Below, piece after piece: positions 13,803 through 22,122 of a DNA stretch of 38,292 nt. Numbering within the stretch: position 1 is the stretch's first letter; each line of letters opens with the position of its first letter. The notes below the pieces were generated by a model. It ran no database searches and had not been told where the DNA came from. It saw only the letters and a program-made list of their open reading frames with translations. Source of the DNA: Elusimicrobiaceae bacterium (GTDB lineage Bacteria > Elusimicrobiota > Elusimicrobia > Elusimicrobiales > Elusimicrobiaceae); NCBI GenBank assembly GCA_017646765.1, contig JAGCMD010000026.1, positions 1 to 38,292 on the forward strand, read 5' to 3'. Made by a program: the position numbers and the translations under genes.

Positions 13803-15272
13803 ATGAATAAAAAATTTTTTATCGTTGTGCTAAGCGGTTTGTTCTTATTGCCGGGATGGAATATTGTATTGGCTCAAGGGGGAGCTGCGGGTAAGGCACT
13901 AGTCAAAGCATCCTCTTGGATCCCCAAACGGGCCAATATCGTTACCGAAATTACGGATGCGGTCAAGCAAAAATCGTTTGAGAAATTATTGGGCGAGGCG
14001 CTTGATTCTCCTTCCAAATTGGTACCTTTGGAAAATTTTCAAGGCAGCCCCGAGCAGGTAGGCAACATTACAAACCGTATTGCGCATACCTTCGGTTATT
14101 CCAAGTTGTTTTCTGCCGAAGAAAAGAAGCTCCTTCGGGAAGGAAATGCCCAGAAATTTTCGGAAGGGGGAGATAAAGCCTTGCTTCCGTTGGCCAAGGC
14201 CCTTTATTTGGAGGGGCTTGATGCCCAAATTATGGCCGAGTTGGGAAAACAGATAACCTTTTCGGAAGCGGAAATGAAGGCTTATATAGATCGTAAATTA
14301 AAATTACAGCGTTTTATAGCGGATATGGAAAACGGATGGGGCAGCCTTTTGAGCCAAACCAGTTTTCGCGGAGCCGACAATCCTTCCCGATACATTGTGA
14401 ACGGTTTTCTTTTGCAAAACCCGGTTCGCGGCGGATCTTTTCATTTAGATATGGTGAAAGACAGAGCGGCCGAGATAGACCGTCTTTTAAGTAAGGGGGG
14501 GATTAACAAAGGTTTCTTTTTACTTAATAAACAAGAAAATGCCTATTTTGCATCGTTGTCGCTGGCCGATCAAAGAAAATTTGCCCAAATCAAATATCAG
14601 CAAGCCGCTGAAAGTGTATTTTACTATTATAGGAAAGGATTTTTAAATATGACAGCCAACGACTTTAGACAATTTTATGCTTGGAGAAACCGGGCCGAAT
14701 ACTTTAGAAATTTATCTAAGGTGTTGGAGACGGAAACATTTCCTCGTTCTACGATTAGTTTAGGATTTGAAGAGGCCCCCAACAGCCCGTTTGCCCAATT
14801 ACGTTTACTTCCTCCGGCTCAGCGTATGGGCAGATTGCAATTTGATATTGACCGTATGGTTGACTCGGAGGCGAAGCAAACGTTGGTGACGGAATTGGCT
14901 CGCCAAAAATCGCTCTACGAACGCCATGCTTTTTCACAAACTTTTGGTGTGCCGTATCATCAAGTGCCGGATCTAAACGGAAGACACTATGACGAATTTT
15001 TAACTCAAATAAAATTTATGTTCGGCAAGAGAAAAAGTGACGGAAAACTATGGTCGGATGTAATCCGCGGATTTGAGACGAGTTACGGTCTTGAAAAACA
15101 TAATGACGTACTTAGAAAGATTACTAATGCGCAACAAGCGTTTGCCCCCAAGCTAAAAGAAGATTTTATGCAATACTACAAATGGTCTTATGAGAAAGGA
15201 GTGTATGGCTCGCTGCAAGGATTTTTTGAGCGTGCCCACAGACGTGGATATCAATTAAATGACCCCGAATAA
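13803..15272 (+). CDS. Exported protein of unknown function (489 aa)
   Basis: 489 residues. A classical signal peptide (MNKKFFIVVLSG, hydrophobic core, cleavage likely after VLA at residue 24) shows export. The mature protein is mostly helical and charged, rich in Phe/Tyr/Gln/Lys in its middle part, with no cysteines, no later membrane helix and no repeats that I can see. AGAGGGAA precedes the ATG. I recognise no domain. A perfect palindrome covers its promoter, so expression is probably switched. A TTGCAC/TATAGT promoter for the next gene lies just beyond its stop. It could be a periplasmic or secreted factor of a lineage-specific family. Confidence 0.75.
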   Translation: MNKKFFIVVLSGLFLLPGWNIVLAQGGAAGKALVKASSWIPKRANIVTEITDAVKQKSFEKLLGEALDSPSKLVPLENFQGSPEQVGNITNRIAHTFGYSKLFSAEEKKLLREGNAQKFSEGGDKALLPLAKALYLEGLDAQIMAELGKQITFSEAEMKAYIDRKLKLQRFIADMENGWGSLLSQTSFRGADNPSRYIVNGFLLQNPVRGGSFHLDMVKDRAAEIDRLLSKGGINKGFFLLNKQENAYFASLSLADQRKFAQIKYQQAAESVFYYYRKGFLNMTANDFRQFYAWRNRAEYFRNLSKVLETETFPRSTISLGFEEAPNSPFAQLRLLPPAQRMGRLQFDIDRMVDSEAKQTLVTELARQKSLYERHAFSQTFGVPYHQVPDLNGRHYDEFLTQIKFMFGKRKSDGKLWSDVIRGFETSYGLEKHNDVLRKITNAQQAFAPKLKEDFMQYYKWSYEKGVYGSLQGFFERAHRRGYQLNDPE

Positions 15273-15275
15273 AAT

Positions 15276-15304
15276 TTGCACGAACGCGCTTTTTATTGTA
15301 TAGT
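15276..15304 (+). promoter_or_regulatory. Promoter of the DUF805 gene
   Basis: TTGCAC (15276-15281), 17-base spacer, TATAGT (15299-15304). Start of transcription near 15311, leaving a leader of about 29 bases with GGAGG. Confidence 0.65.
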
Positions 15305-15339
15305 AATGCTAGCAGTTAACTTTTATTACGGAGGATAGT

Positions 15340-15669
15340 ATGCAAGCTTTTAACACGTATTTTGTGGATGTGCTTAAAAAGCATTACATTGATTTTTCGG
15401 GCCGGGCAACTCGTACACAATTTTGGATGTTTGTGTTGTTTGAGATTGTCGTTGCCATTTTGTTGGGTATTGTATTAAGCTTTATCGGCGATATCGGGGC
15501 CGTGATTGCAAAGATTTGCGGATTGGCGCTTTTGTTGCCGTCCTTGGGTATCGGGGCACGGCGTTTGCGCGACGGAGGGTTTTCTCCCTGGTGGTTGCTG
15601 TTGGAGTTTGTGCCGGTCGTGGGGAACATTGTTTTGTTGGTGATGTGGCTGTTGCCTTCTAAAAATTAA
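15340..15669 (+). CDS. DUF805 small membrane protein
   Basis: 109 residues after a GGAGGA site. The layout is that of DUF805 (YhaH/YhaI-like inner-membrane proteins): an N-terminal IDFSGRATRTQFWMFVLF motif, hydrophobic segments at about 28-48, 52-70 and 80-100, and the central LPSLGIGARRLRDGGFSPWWLLL signature. The function of the family is unknown. It has its own promoter and terminator, so it is monocistronic. Confidence 0.88.
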   Translation: MQAFNTYFVDVLKKHYIDFSGRATRTQFWMFVLFEIVVAILLGIVLSFIGDIGAVIAKICGLALLLPSLGIGARRLRDGGFSPWWLLLEFVPVVGNIVLLVMWLLPSKN

Positions 15670-15693
15670 TTGGCCGATTGTTTTTTGCAACTT

Positions 15694-15723
15694 CCCGGGT
15701 CCGTTTGGTGGGCCCGGGTTTTT
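15694..15723 (+). terminator. Terminator of the DUF805 gene
   Basis: CCCGGGTCC (15694-15702) pairs with GGGCCCGGG (15710-15718, one G-T pair), followed by TTTTT. The smpB promoter begins immediately after. Confidence 0.85.
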
Positions 15724-15740
15724 ATCGTTCCTGTCGGGTT

Positions 15741-15749
15741 TGGTATAAT
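15741..15749 (+). promoter_or_regulatory. Extended -10 of a probable leaderless promoter (smpB)
   Basis: TGG-TATAAT, with the hexamer at 15744-15749 ending six bases before ATG 15756. No Shine-Dalgarno sequence fits. This is the clearest case of the pattern in the window. Confidence 0.65.
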
Positions 15750-15755
15750 ATATCC

Positions 15756-16226
15756 ATGGCAAAAAAACAGTCTGTTTTAGTCGTCTGCTCTAACCGCAAG
15801 GCCTACCACGATTATTTTATTGAGGCCGATTACGAAGCCGGCCTTTCTTTGTTGGGGGCGGAAGTAAAATCCATCCGTCAAAAAGAAGTCAGCTTGGAGG
15901 GGAGTTTCGTGCGGATAGAAAACGGCCGGGCGTACGTGTATAATATGCACGTTAAACCCTACAAATTTAATTCTATTACCGAAATGGACCCAACCCGTCC
16001 GCGTGAATTATTACTCAATAAAAAAGAGTTGCGCAAATTGGCGGCCAAGGCAGAGATTAAGGGCTATGCGCTGGTGCCGTTGGAAATTTATTTTAAAAAC
16101 GGTTGGGCGAAGTTAAAATTGGCCGTTGCCAAGGGTAAACACTTATTTGACAAACGCGAAGCCCTTAAAAAGAAAGATTTAAACCGTGAGATGGAGCAAT
16201 CTTTTAAAAATAAAATACGGTTTTAA
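15756..16226 (+). CDS. smpB: SsrA-binding protein SmpB
   Basis: 156 residues, the usual length. SmpB binds tmRNA and guides it into stalled ribosomes for trans-translation. Typical parts are the N-terminal NRKAYHDYFIEADYEAGLSLLGAEVKSIR, the internal GYALVPLEIYFKNGWAKLKLAVAKGKHLFDKRE and a basic tail. A longer in-frame reading from 15678 is rejected because it crosses the upstream terminator. The tmRNA gene itself is not in the window. tRNA-Leu and ftsQ follow on the same strand. Confidence 0.95.
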   Translation: MAKKQSVLVVCSNRKAYHDYFIEADYEAGLSLLGAEVKSIRQKEVSLEGSFVRIENGRAYVYNMHVKPYKFNSITEMDPTRPRELLLNKKELRKLAAKAEIKGYALVPLEIYFKNGWAKLKLAVAKGKHLFDKREALKKKDLNREMEQSFKNKIRF

Positions 16227-16266
16227 CGGTGGGTAAAATTTACTGGATTTTTGCGTCGTAATATTC

Positions 16267-16272
16267 TAAAAT
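16267..16272 (+). promoter_or_regulatory. -10 element before tRNA-Leu
   Basis: TAAAAT ends ten bases before the tRNA. The -35 is poor. It could drive tRNA-Leu and the division genes behind it. Confidence 0.4.
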
Positions 16273-16282
16273 ATATCTACTT

Positions 16283-16366
16283 GGGCGGGTGGCGGAATTG
16301 GCAGACGCGTACGGCTCAGGACCGTATGGACGAAAGTCCTTAAGGGTTCAAGTCCCTTTCCGCCCA
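16283..16366 (+). tRNA. tRNA-Leu (anticodon CAG)
   Basis: 84 bases, class II. Acceptor GGGCGGG with TCCGCCC and discriminator A; anticodon stem-loop TACGG-CTCAGGA-CCGTA giving CAG; T-arm AGGG-TTCAAGT-CCCT. No encoded CCA. The ftsQ ATG is only 14 bases downstream. Confidence 0.94.
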
Positions 16367-16380
16367 TTACTTTTGGTAAC

Positions 16381-17205
16381 ATGATTAAATCGCACAACTA
16401 TCATCGGACGAGCACTATTTCTCTACACAGAAGGGGAAGTTCGCGCCGAAAATCGGGGGTGCGGTTTTTTTTGAAGTTATTTTTGTTTTTAATGATAGCG
16501 GGAACGATTGTCGCCGGCGGTTGCTGGGGCGTGGTAAAAGGGTACCGGGTATTGCGTCAAGCGCGGCTGTCCGATTGGCATGTTAAAAAGGTGGTTGTCG
16601 CCGGCGTAACAGGGGATTTGTACAAAGCGTTAATGACATTAGCCGGCCCTTACCAAGACAAGCCTTTTACCATTAAAGAGGCGGTTGCTTTGCGCGATAA
16701 AGTGCGCAGCCGTTATCCCATGCTTAAAAATGTTTCCGTCAAACGCGGGCTCATTAGCGGCAAATTGACGGTGGCGGCTACTCACCGCACGCCGCTTGCC
16801 AAATTTATTCGGCCGGACAGTGCCGTCCAATATATAGATGCCGATAGCACGATTTATACCGATCCTCATCCCGATTTGCTCACCCCGGTACCGACGGTTG
16901 AACTAACCGGAGAAGTGCCGGAAAAACTAAACCCCGAATTTATTGATTTGGTGGAAAGTACCCTTAAATTAAACAAGAATTTGGATTTTGTTTTATTACG
17001 TATGAATTTAACCGATAACACGGTGCAAATGCATTTGCCGGACGGAGACGAAATTAACTTCGGCCCGGCCGTCAATTTGAAAAAGAAAACAGCCCGTGCG
17101 GCGCAAATTATGGCTGTGGCGCGGGGGAAGTATTCGTCCCCGTTTGTGCTTGACTTTCGGTTTTTTGAAGAAGGCAAAGTTTTTTTAGCCCAAAAAGCCC
17201 GTTAA
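16381..17205 (+). CDS. ftsQ: Cell division protein FtsQ/DivIB
   Basis: 274 residues. A basic cytoplasmic N-terminus (about 1-28), one membrane helix (about 29-52), then a POTRA domain (about 63-130, starting WHVKKVVVAGV and including RYPMLKNVSVKRGL) and a beta domain (about 140-260). FtsQ links early and late division proteins at the septum. Sequence conservation in this family is low, so the call rests on architecture and on the position directly before ftsA-ftsZ. The start has no clear ribosome site; only 14 bases separate it from the tRNA, so RNase processing of tRNA-Leu would leave a nearly leaderless ftsQ mRNA. Confidence 0.85.
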   Translation: MIKSHNYHRTSTISLHRRGSSRRKSGVRFFLKLFLFLMIAGTIVAGGCWGVVKGYRVLRQARLSDWHVKKVVVAGVTGDLYKALMTLAGPYQDKPFTIKEAVALRDKVRSRYPMLKNVSVKRGLISGKLTVAATHRTPLAKFIRPDSAVQYIDADSTIYTDPHPDLLTPVPTVELTGEVPEKLNPEFIDLVESTLKLNKNLDFVLLRMNLTDNTVQMHLPDGDEINFGPAVNLKKKTARAAQIMAVARGKYSSPFVLDFRFFEEGKVFLAQKAR

Positions 17206-17292
17206 GTTTTATAATAAAAGAGGATGTAAAAAATACTAGACCTGTACCGTTTTTTTATACTAAAATTTATTGACGACTTTTAGGTGAGTGTT
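17206..17292 (+). promoter_or_regulatory. Possible internal promoters before ftsA
   Basis: The 87-base gap, the largest between genes of this division cluster, contains TATAAT (17210-17215) and an overlapping TATACT/TAAAAT (17256-17266). Neither has a good -35. Extra promoters ahead of ftsA-ftsZ are common in bacteria, but these are candidates only. Confidence 0.3.
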
Positions 17293-18543
17293 ATGGCAAA
17301 AACAAATTTAATTGCAGGATTGGATATTGGCAGCGGTAAAATGACGTGCATTGCCGCGGCTCATGACGAAGAAACAAATACGTTGAAAGTATTAGCCGGG
17401 CGCAGTGTGCCGTGTAAGGGCCTTCGCGGAGGGATGGTTTCCGATATTCGTGAAACCTCTTCGGCTGTTACCCATATTTTGGGGAGTATTGAACGCGAGT
17501 GCAACCGCGATATCAGTAATTTATTTGTGGGGGTGCGCGGTTCGCATTTGGAATCGTTTAGTAATCACGGTACATATAACATATCCCGTATGGATAAAGA
17601 AATCACCCGCGCCGATATGGACCTGGCGGTAGAAAATGCCAAAGCTATGCCGCTTAAAAATGATAACGAGATCATTAACGTGGTTACCCAAGGCTACGCG
17701 ATAGACAAACAACGCGGTATTTCTAATCCGGAGGGAATGGAAGGCTCGCTGTTAGAGGTAGATGTGCATATTACTACCGGTTCTTCCACCCATATGAACA
17801 ATTTAGCCAAAGCTATCCAACGTCCCGGTTATAAAATTGATGATACCTTTTACAGTTTGGTGCCGCTGGCCGAATGTGTGCTGACGCAAGAGGAAAAGGA
17901 AATCGGCGCTCTTATTTTAGATTTAGGCGGAGAAACCATGTCCGTGGGTATTTACATTGACGGTATTTTGAAATTCTCGCGCGATATTCCCTATGGGTGT
18001 GATTTGATTACCAGCGATCTTTCGCGCTTGCTGCATACCTCCCGTCAAAATGCCAAAGAAATCAAAGAAAAATACGGGGTCTCTTTCCCTACTTTCTTAG
18101 ATGAAGAAGGTGAAATTCCGGTGCCTTCTTTGGACGGACGCACTATTCATAATATCAAAAAGAGCTATGTGCTGGATATTATCCAACCGCGTGTGGAAGA
18201 GCTGATGGAACAAGTCGCGCGTTGCGTAGAGATGTCCGGTTACAAGAATTTCCCGGTGGTTGGCGTGGTAACGGGCGGGGGTTCGTTGATGCCGGGTATC
18301 ACCGACCATTGTGTGAATATTTTAGGGCTTAAGGAAGTGCGCCGCGGTATTGTGCAGCGCGAACTTATCACCAGTGATGACACTTTTTTTGATCCGCAAT
18401 ACAGCACCGCCATGTCGCTTGCTATTTATGCGTCCGGATGTACGGGTTACGAGGAATACGGGAACTCTTCCTATGATAAAGGTTCCTCTATGTTCGGCAA
18501 GTTCGGCAAGTGGCTTAAAGGAGTAGATATTTTTGGCGGTTGA
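17293..18543 (+). CDS. ftsA: Cell division protein FtsA
   Basis: 416 residues. An actin-fold ATPase that tethers FtsZ to the membrane. Visible are phosphate-1 GLDIGSGK near residue 10, the 1C domain inserted after it, phosphate-2 LILDLGGETMSVGIY (about 212-226), the adenosine motif GVVTGGGSLMPGI (about 325-337) and the C-terminal amphipathic membrane-targeting helix MFGKFGKWLKGVDIF. ATG 17293 with AGGTGAG upstream is chosen over the in-frame GTG at 17284, which lies in that ribosome site. The stop is 11 bases before ftsZ. Confidence 0.96.
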   Translation: MAKTNLIAGLDIGSGKMTCIAAAHDEETNTLKVLAGRSVPCKGLRGGMVSDIRETSSAVTHILGSIERECNRDISNLFVGVRGSHLESFSNHGTYNISRMDKEITRADMDLAVENAKAMPLKNDNEIINVVTQGYAIDKQRGISNPEGMEGSLLEVDVHITTGSSTHMNNLAKAIQRPGYKIDDTFYSLVPLAECVLTQEEKEIGALILDLGGETMSVGIYIDGILKFSRDIPYGCDLITSDLSRLLHTSRQNAKEIKEKYGVSFPTFLDEEGEIPVPSLDGRTIHNIKKSYVLDIIQPRVEELMEQVARCVEMSGYKNFPVVGVVTGGGSLMPGITDHCVNILGLKEVRRGIVQRELITSDDTFFDPQYSTAMSLAIYASGCTGYEEYGNSSYDKGSSMFGKFGKWLKGVDIFGG

Positions 18544-18554
18544 TGGGGTGTGTT

Positions 18555-19700
18555 ATGAGAGATTTATTTTTACCGGCGAGTTCTTTTGAAACGAAGAAAG
18601 CTAAAATTAAAGTGGTAGGTGTGGGCGGCGGCGGTGGAAACGCTATCAACCACATGGTGGCCTCCGGCTTAAAAGACGTAGACTTTATTGCTGTTAATAC
18701 CGACGCGCAAGATTTGCGCCGCAACCAGGCCCCCTATTTGGTACAAGTAGGCGAAAAAATTACCAAGGGCTTAGGTGTAGGCGGAGACCCGGAACGCGGT
18801 AAACGCGCCGCCGAAGAATCTAAGGAAAAGTTAAAGCTTATTATCGGCGAGTGCGATTTGTTGTTTATTACAGCCGGTATGGGGGGCGGCACGGGAACCG
18901 GGGTGGCTCCGTACTTGGCCAAATTGGCTAAAGAAATTTATGGGGATGAATTATTAGTGTTAGGGGTCGTTACGCGGCCTTTTTCTTTTGAAGGATACGT
19001 GCGCGAGAAACAGGCGGATGAAGGCATTGAAGAAATGTCCAAATATGTTGACTCCATGATCATTGTTCCCAACGACAAGCTTTTTGCTAACGTAGATGCC
19101 AAGACCTCTTCGCGGGATGCGTTCCAAATGGTAGATGAAGTTTTATTGCAGGCGGTCAAAGGAATTGCCGAAGTTATTACGCAGCCGGGCGAAGTAAATA
19201 TTGATTTTAATGATGTACGTAAAGTGATGTGCCATTCGCAAAAATCACTTATCGGTATCGGAGAAGCCAGTGGCCCGGGGCGTCATTTACAAGCCGTTAA
19301 AAAAGCTATTTCTTCGCCGTTACTTGAAAATGCCGATATCCGCGGTGCTAAAGGTTTTATTGTCCATTTTTCGGCCGAAGAAAACCTAACGCTCTTGGAA
19401 CAGGGAGAAGTGATGAATTTAATTCGTCAATATGCCAGTAATGATTCTATCATTATGTTTGGATATACGTATGATTCGTCGCTGGCGGGTGCTTTTAAGG
19501 TAACGGTTATTGCCACGGGTATCAACCCGGAAAAGGCAACTATTTTGACAGGTCGGCGGCCGCTGCCGGCGGTGGGCTCATCCCCGGTTAAACCGGCAGG
19601 TAATGATATTTTTTCCTCTTTTGAAGAAAAACCGCAAAATGCCGAACCGGAAGACGAAATGCTGATACCTGCTTTTTTACGCCGTAAAAAAAATAGATAG
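18555..19700 (+). CDS. ftsZ: Cell division GTPase FtsZ
   Basis: 381 residues. The tubulin signature GGGTGTG is at residues 110-116 and the N-terminal nucleotide loop GVGGGGGNAINHM at about 20-32; the T7 region NIDFNDVRKVM is present. A short linker leads to the conserved C-terminal peptide IPAFLRR, which binds FtsA, followed by a few basic residues. ATG 18555 has GGGTG upstream; the TTG 18540 and ATG 18543 overlap the ftsA stop and are less likely. Confidence 0.97.
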   Translation: MRDLFLPASSFETKKAKIKVVGVGGGGGNAINHMVASGLKDVDFIAVNTDAQDLRRNQAPYLVQVGEKITKGLGVGGDPERGKRAAEESKEKLKLIIGECDLLFITAGMGGGTGTGVAPYLAKLAKEIYGDELLVLGVVTRPFSFEGYVREKQADEGIEEMSKYVDSMIIVPNDKLFANVDAKTSSRDAFQMVDEVLLQAVKGIAEVITQPGEVNIDFNDVRKVMCHSQKSLIGIGEASGPGRHLQAVKKAISSPLLENADIRGAKGFIVHFSAEENLTLLEQGEVMNLIRQYASNDSIIMFGYTYDSSLAGAFKVTVIATGINPEKATILTGRRPLPAVGSSPVKPAGNDIFSSFEEKPQNAEPEDEMLIPAFLRRKKNR

Positions 19701-19715
19701 TAACGGGAGAAATGT

Positions 19716-20807
19716 ATGGCGGTAGGATTACAAAGTTTGTTAAGAACAGTGGTGGATAATAAAGCCAGCGGGTTACATATCCGCGGGAATTCCAATGCGT
19801 ATGTGCGTTTGCATGGCGAAATGAAGCCCATTGAAGATAGTTTTGTATCCAACGAGGATGCTAAAAAGATGGCTTTTGCTTGCATGGGCGAGCGCGAGAA
19901 AAAAATCTTTGAAAGAAATAATTCGGTAGATTTCTCGTTAGATGCTAAATCGTACGGACGTTTCCGTTTTAATGTGTTTCGCCAGATGGGAAAATATTGT
20001 ATGGCGATTCGTCACATTCCCTATAAAATCCCTACTTTTGAAGAATTTCATTTGCCCGGTGATATTTTGTGCAAAATGGCGGAAAACCGCCGCGGGTTAA
20101 TTTTAGTAACCGGGATGACCGGTTCCGGGAAATCCTCTACTATGGCGGCGATGGTGGACCACATCAATCAAACGCGTGCCGGCCATATTTTAACTATAGA
20201 AGACCCGGTAGAATTTGTGTATAACGATAGCGGTTGTATCGTCAGCCAATTGGAGCTGGGGGTGGATACCCCTTCGTATACCAGTGCCCTGCGTGCAGCT
20301 ATGCGTCAGGATCCGGATGTTATTTTTATCGGCGAGCTTCGCGATCACGAAGTAATAAAAGCTGCCATTGGCGCGGCTGAAACCGGGCAGTTGGTGCTGG
20401 GTACCATGCACACGGTGAGTGTATCGCAAACGCTTTCGCGTTTAGTAGATGCCTACCCGGTGGAACAACATGAAACCGTTCGGGCACAGTTAGCCGAACT
20501 CATACGCGGGATTGTCTGCCAGCGGTTGATACCGGCCGTGGAAAATGGGATGTATCCGGCTATGGAAATTTTGGTTTCTACGCCGCAGGTACGCAAACTG
20601 ATTGCAGAAAATAAAGCGGGCGATTTGTACAAACTGATGCAGAACGGCGAGTTCTACGGTATGAACACCTTTGACCAATCGTTGGCTAAGTTATACAAAG
20701 AAGGCCACATTGATTTGGAAACCGCCCAAAATGCGGCGACCAGCCCGGATGCAATTATGCTGGCTATTCGCGGCGTGACAGACAGCTTGTCTGCGGAGGA
20801 AGAGTAA
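19716..20807 (+). CDS. pilT: Type IV pilus retraction ATPase PilT
   Basis: 363 residues, normal for PilT. Walker A GMTGSGKS at residues 133-140, Walker B DPDVIFIGE at 199-207 followed by LRD, the His box TGQLVLGTMHT, and the N-terminal PAS-like domain beginning LLRTVVDNKASGLHIRGN. PilT is a hexameric ATPase that disassembles type IV pili (twitching, DNA uptake). The AIRGVTDSL ending resembles the PilT AIRLEA motif region, though not exactly. Its place between ftsZ and cmk, with no other pilus gene nearby, is unusual. GGGAGAA precedes the ATG. Confidence 0.9.
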   Translation: MAVGLQSLLRTVVDNKASGLHIRGNSNAYVRLHGEMKPIEDSFVSNEDAKKMAFACMGEREKKIFERNNSVDFSLDAKSYGRFRFNVFRQMGKYCMAIRHIPYKIPTFEEFHLPGDILCKMAENRRGLILVTGMTGSGKSSTMAAMVDHINQTRAGHILTIEDPVEFVYNDSGCIVSQLELGVDTPSYTSALRAAMRQDPDVIFIGELRDHEVIKAAIGAAETGQLVLGTMHTVSVSQTLSRLVDAYPVEQHETVRAQLAELIRGIVCQRLIPAVENGMYPAMEILVSTPQVRKLIAENKAGDLYKLMQNGEFYGMNTFDQSLAKLYKEGHIDLETAQNAATSPDAIMLAIRGVTDSLSAEEE

Positions 20808-20808
20808 T

Positions 20809-21489
20809 ATGCGTACCAACGGACTTTTAATTGCAATAGACGGCACGGCGGGTACAGGTAAATCCACGGTTGGTAAAGCGGTGGCGGCCCGTTTTGGGTA
20901 TGGTTTTTTGAGTACCGGGGAAATGTACCGGGCGCTTGCTTACACGGTGTTTGCTAAAAAAATAAATCCGGAAGATCATGACGGTGTTTTGGCGGCAGCT
21001 CGGGCGATGCGGTTTACGTTTGCCCGTCAGGAAGATGCGTCGCTTAAAATGTTTGTAGACGGTGAATATTTAGGCCCGAAACTCCATTTGGAAGAAGTGG
21101 GAAACGTGGCCAGCCGTGTTTCTACTAACGGTGAAGCGCGCCGCGTGCTGACCGAAAAAATGCGGGAAGTCGGTCAAGACGGCGGTATTGTGATGGAAGG
21201 CCGCGATATCGGCACGGTGGTGTTTCCGGATGCAGATAAAAAATTCTATTTAGATGCCTCTGCCGAAGAACGCGCTAACCGCCGGTTTAAACAGCTTAAA
21301 GAAGCCGGCGAAAACCCGAATTACGACGAGATTTTGCGTTTAATTCAAGAGCGTGACCACCGCGATAAAAACCGTGCAACCGCTCCGCTTAAACCGGCCG
21401 AAGATGCGGTGATTATTGATACATCTTCTTTAAATTTACAACAGGTCATTGACGCTGTTTTGGAGAAACTACCCCAACATGCTTCTTAA
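20809..21489 (+). CDS. cmk: Cytidylate kinase
   Basis: 226 residues. P-loop GTAGTGKST at residues 12-20 after IAIDG, the CMP-binding STGEMYRALAY segment, GRDIGTVVFPDADKKFYLDASAEERANRR, and the LID-type RDHRDKNRATAPLKPAEDA. It phosphorylates CMP and dCMP with ATP. The ATG follows the pilT stop by one base and has GGAGGAAGAG upstream. The order cmk-plsC-rpsA is found in many bacteria and supports all three calls. Confidence 0.95.
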   Translation: MRTNGLLIAIDGTAGTGKSTVGKAVAARFGYGFLSTGEMYRALAYTVFAKKINPEDHDGVLAAARAMRFTFARQEDASLKMFVDGEYLGPKLHLEEVGNVASRVSTNGEARRVLTEKMREVGQDGGIVMEGRDIGTVVFPDADKKFYLDASAEERANRRFKQLKEAGENPNYDEILRLIQERDHRDKNRATAPLKPAEDAVIIDTSSLNLQQVIDAVLEKLPQHAS

Positions 21490-22072
21490 TTTGGTAAAAT
21501 TTAGTGCAAGGATTTATTTTAAAACCTTCCACGATTTTAAAGTGGAAGGGTTGGAAAATATTCCCAAAACAGGGGCCCTTATCATTGCGGGAAACCACCT
21601 TTCCAATGCGGATCCGCCCGCTATCGGCGGTTTTGCCGGTTTGGTACGCGATTCGCGTTTCGTGGCTAAGAAAGAGCTATTTGATATCCCGGGGTTAGGG
21701 TGGTTTTTCCGGCGTAGCGGGTATATCCCGGTGGACCGGGCCCGTACGATTGGGGATTTCGGCGCACTGAAAGAAGTAGTTCATGCGCTGGAAAGAGGGG
21801 AAAGTGTAGTGATGTTCCCAGAAGGAACCCGCAGTAAGACGGGTAAACCGCAAAAGCCCAAAAGCGGTATCGGATTTTTGGTATATCAAACGGGCGTGCC
21901 GGTATTACCGGTAAAAATAGAAGGCACTTTTGGTTGGCCGTGGGTGCGCAAAATACGGGTCACATTTGGTAAAGTAATGCACCTGCAAAAAGATGAAGCC
22001 TTGGAGCCCAAAGCGCAGTATAAACAATTTGCAGCACAAATAATGGAAGCAATAAATTCAATTCACAGCTAA
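21479..22072 (+). CDS. plsC: 1-acylglycerol-3-phosphate acyltransferase
   Basis: 197 residues from MLLNLVKFSARI, overlapping cmk by 11 bases. It acylates lysophosphatidic acid to phosphatidic acid, feeding the PgsA/PgpA pathway encoded in the other operon. The acyltransferase HX4D motif is H40-LSNA-D45; FPEGTRSKTG (about residue 113 on) is the glycerol-phosphate-binding block, and VLPVKIEGT a later block. GGAGAA lies 11 bases ahead of the ATG. Confidence 0.92.
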   Translation: MLLNLVKFSARIYFKTFHDFKVEGLENIPKTGALIIAGNHLSNADPPAIGGFAGLVRDSRFVAKKELFDIPGLGWFFRRSGYIPVDRARTIGDFGALKEVVHALERGESVVMFPEGTRSKTGKPQKPKSGIGFLVYQTGVPVLPVKIEGTFGWPWVRKIRVTFGKVMHLQKDEALEPKAQYKQFAAQIMEAINSIHS

Positions 22073-22083
22073 CGGAGGTTACG

Positions 22084-22110
22084 CAGGCGGTCTGACAAGC
22101 GGGCAGCCTG
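22084..22110 (+). promoter_or_regulatory. Possible stem-loop in the rpsA leader
   Basis: CAGGC (22084-22088) can pair with GCCTG (22106-22110) just before the AAGGAC ribosome site of rpsA. S1 autoregulates its mRNA in Proteobacteria through leader hairpins; similarity here is only positional. Confidence 0.3.
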
Positions 22111-22122
22111 TAATAAGGACTT

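Noticed and set aside
15678-15755. Longer smpB reading frame starting upstream
   Set aside because: It runs through the DUF805 terminator and the smpB promoter, and the SmpB family begins at MAKK.
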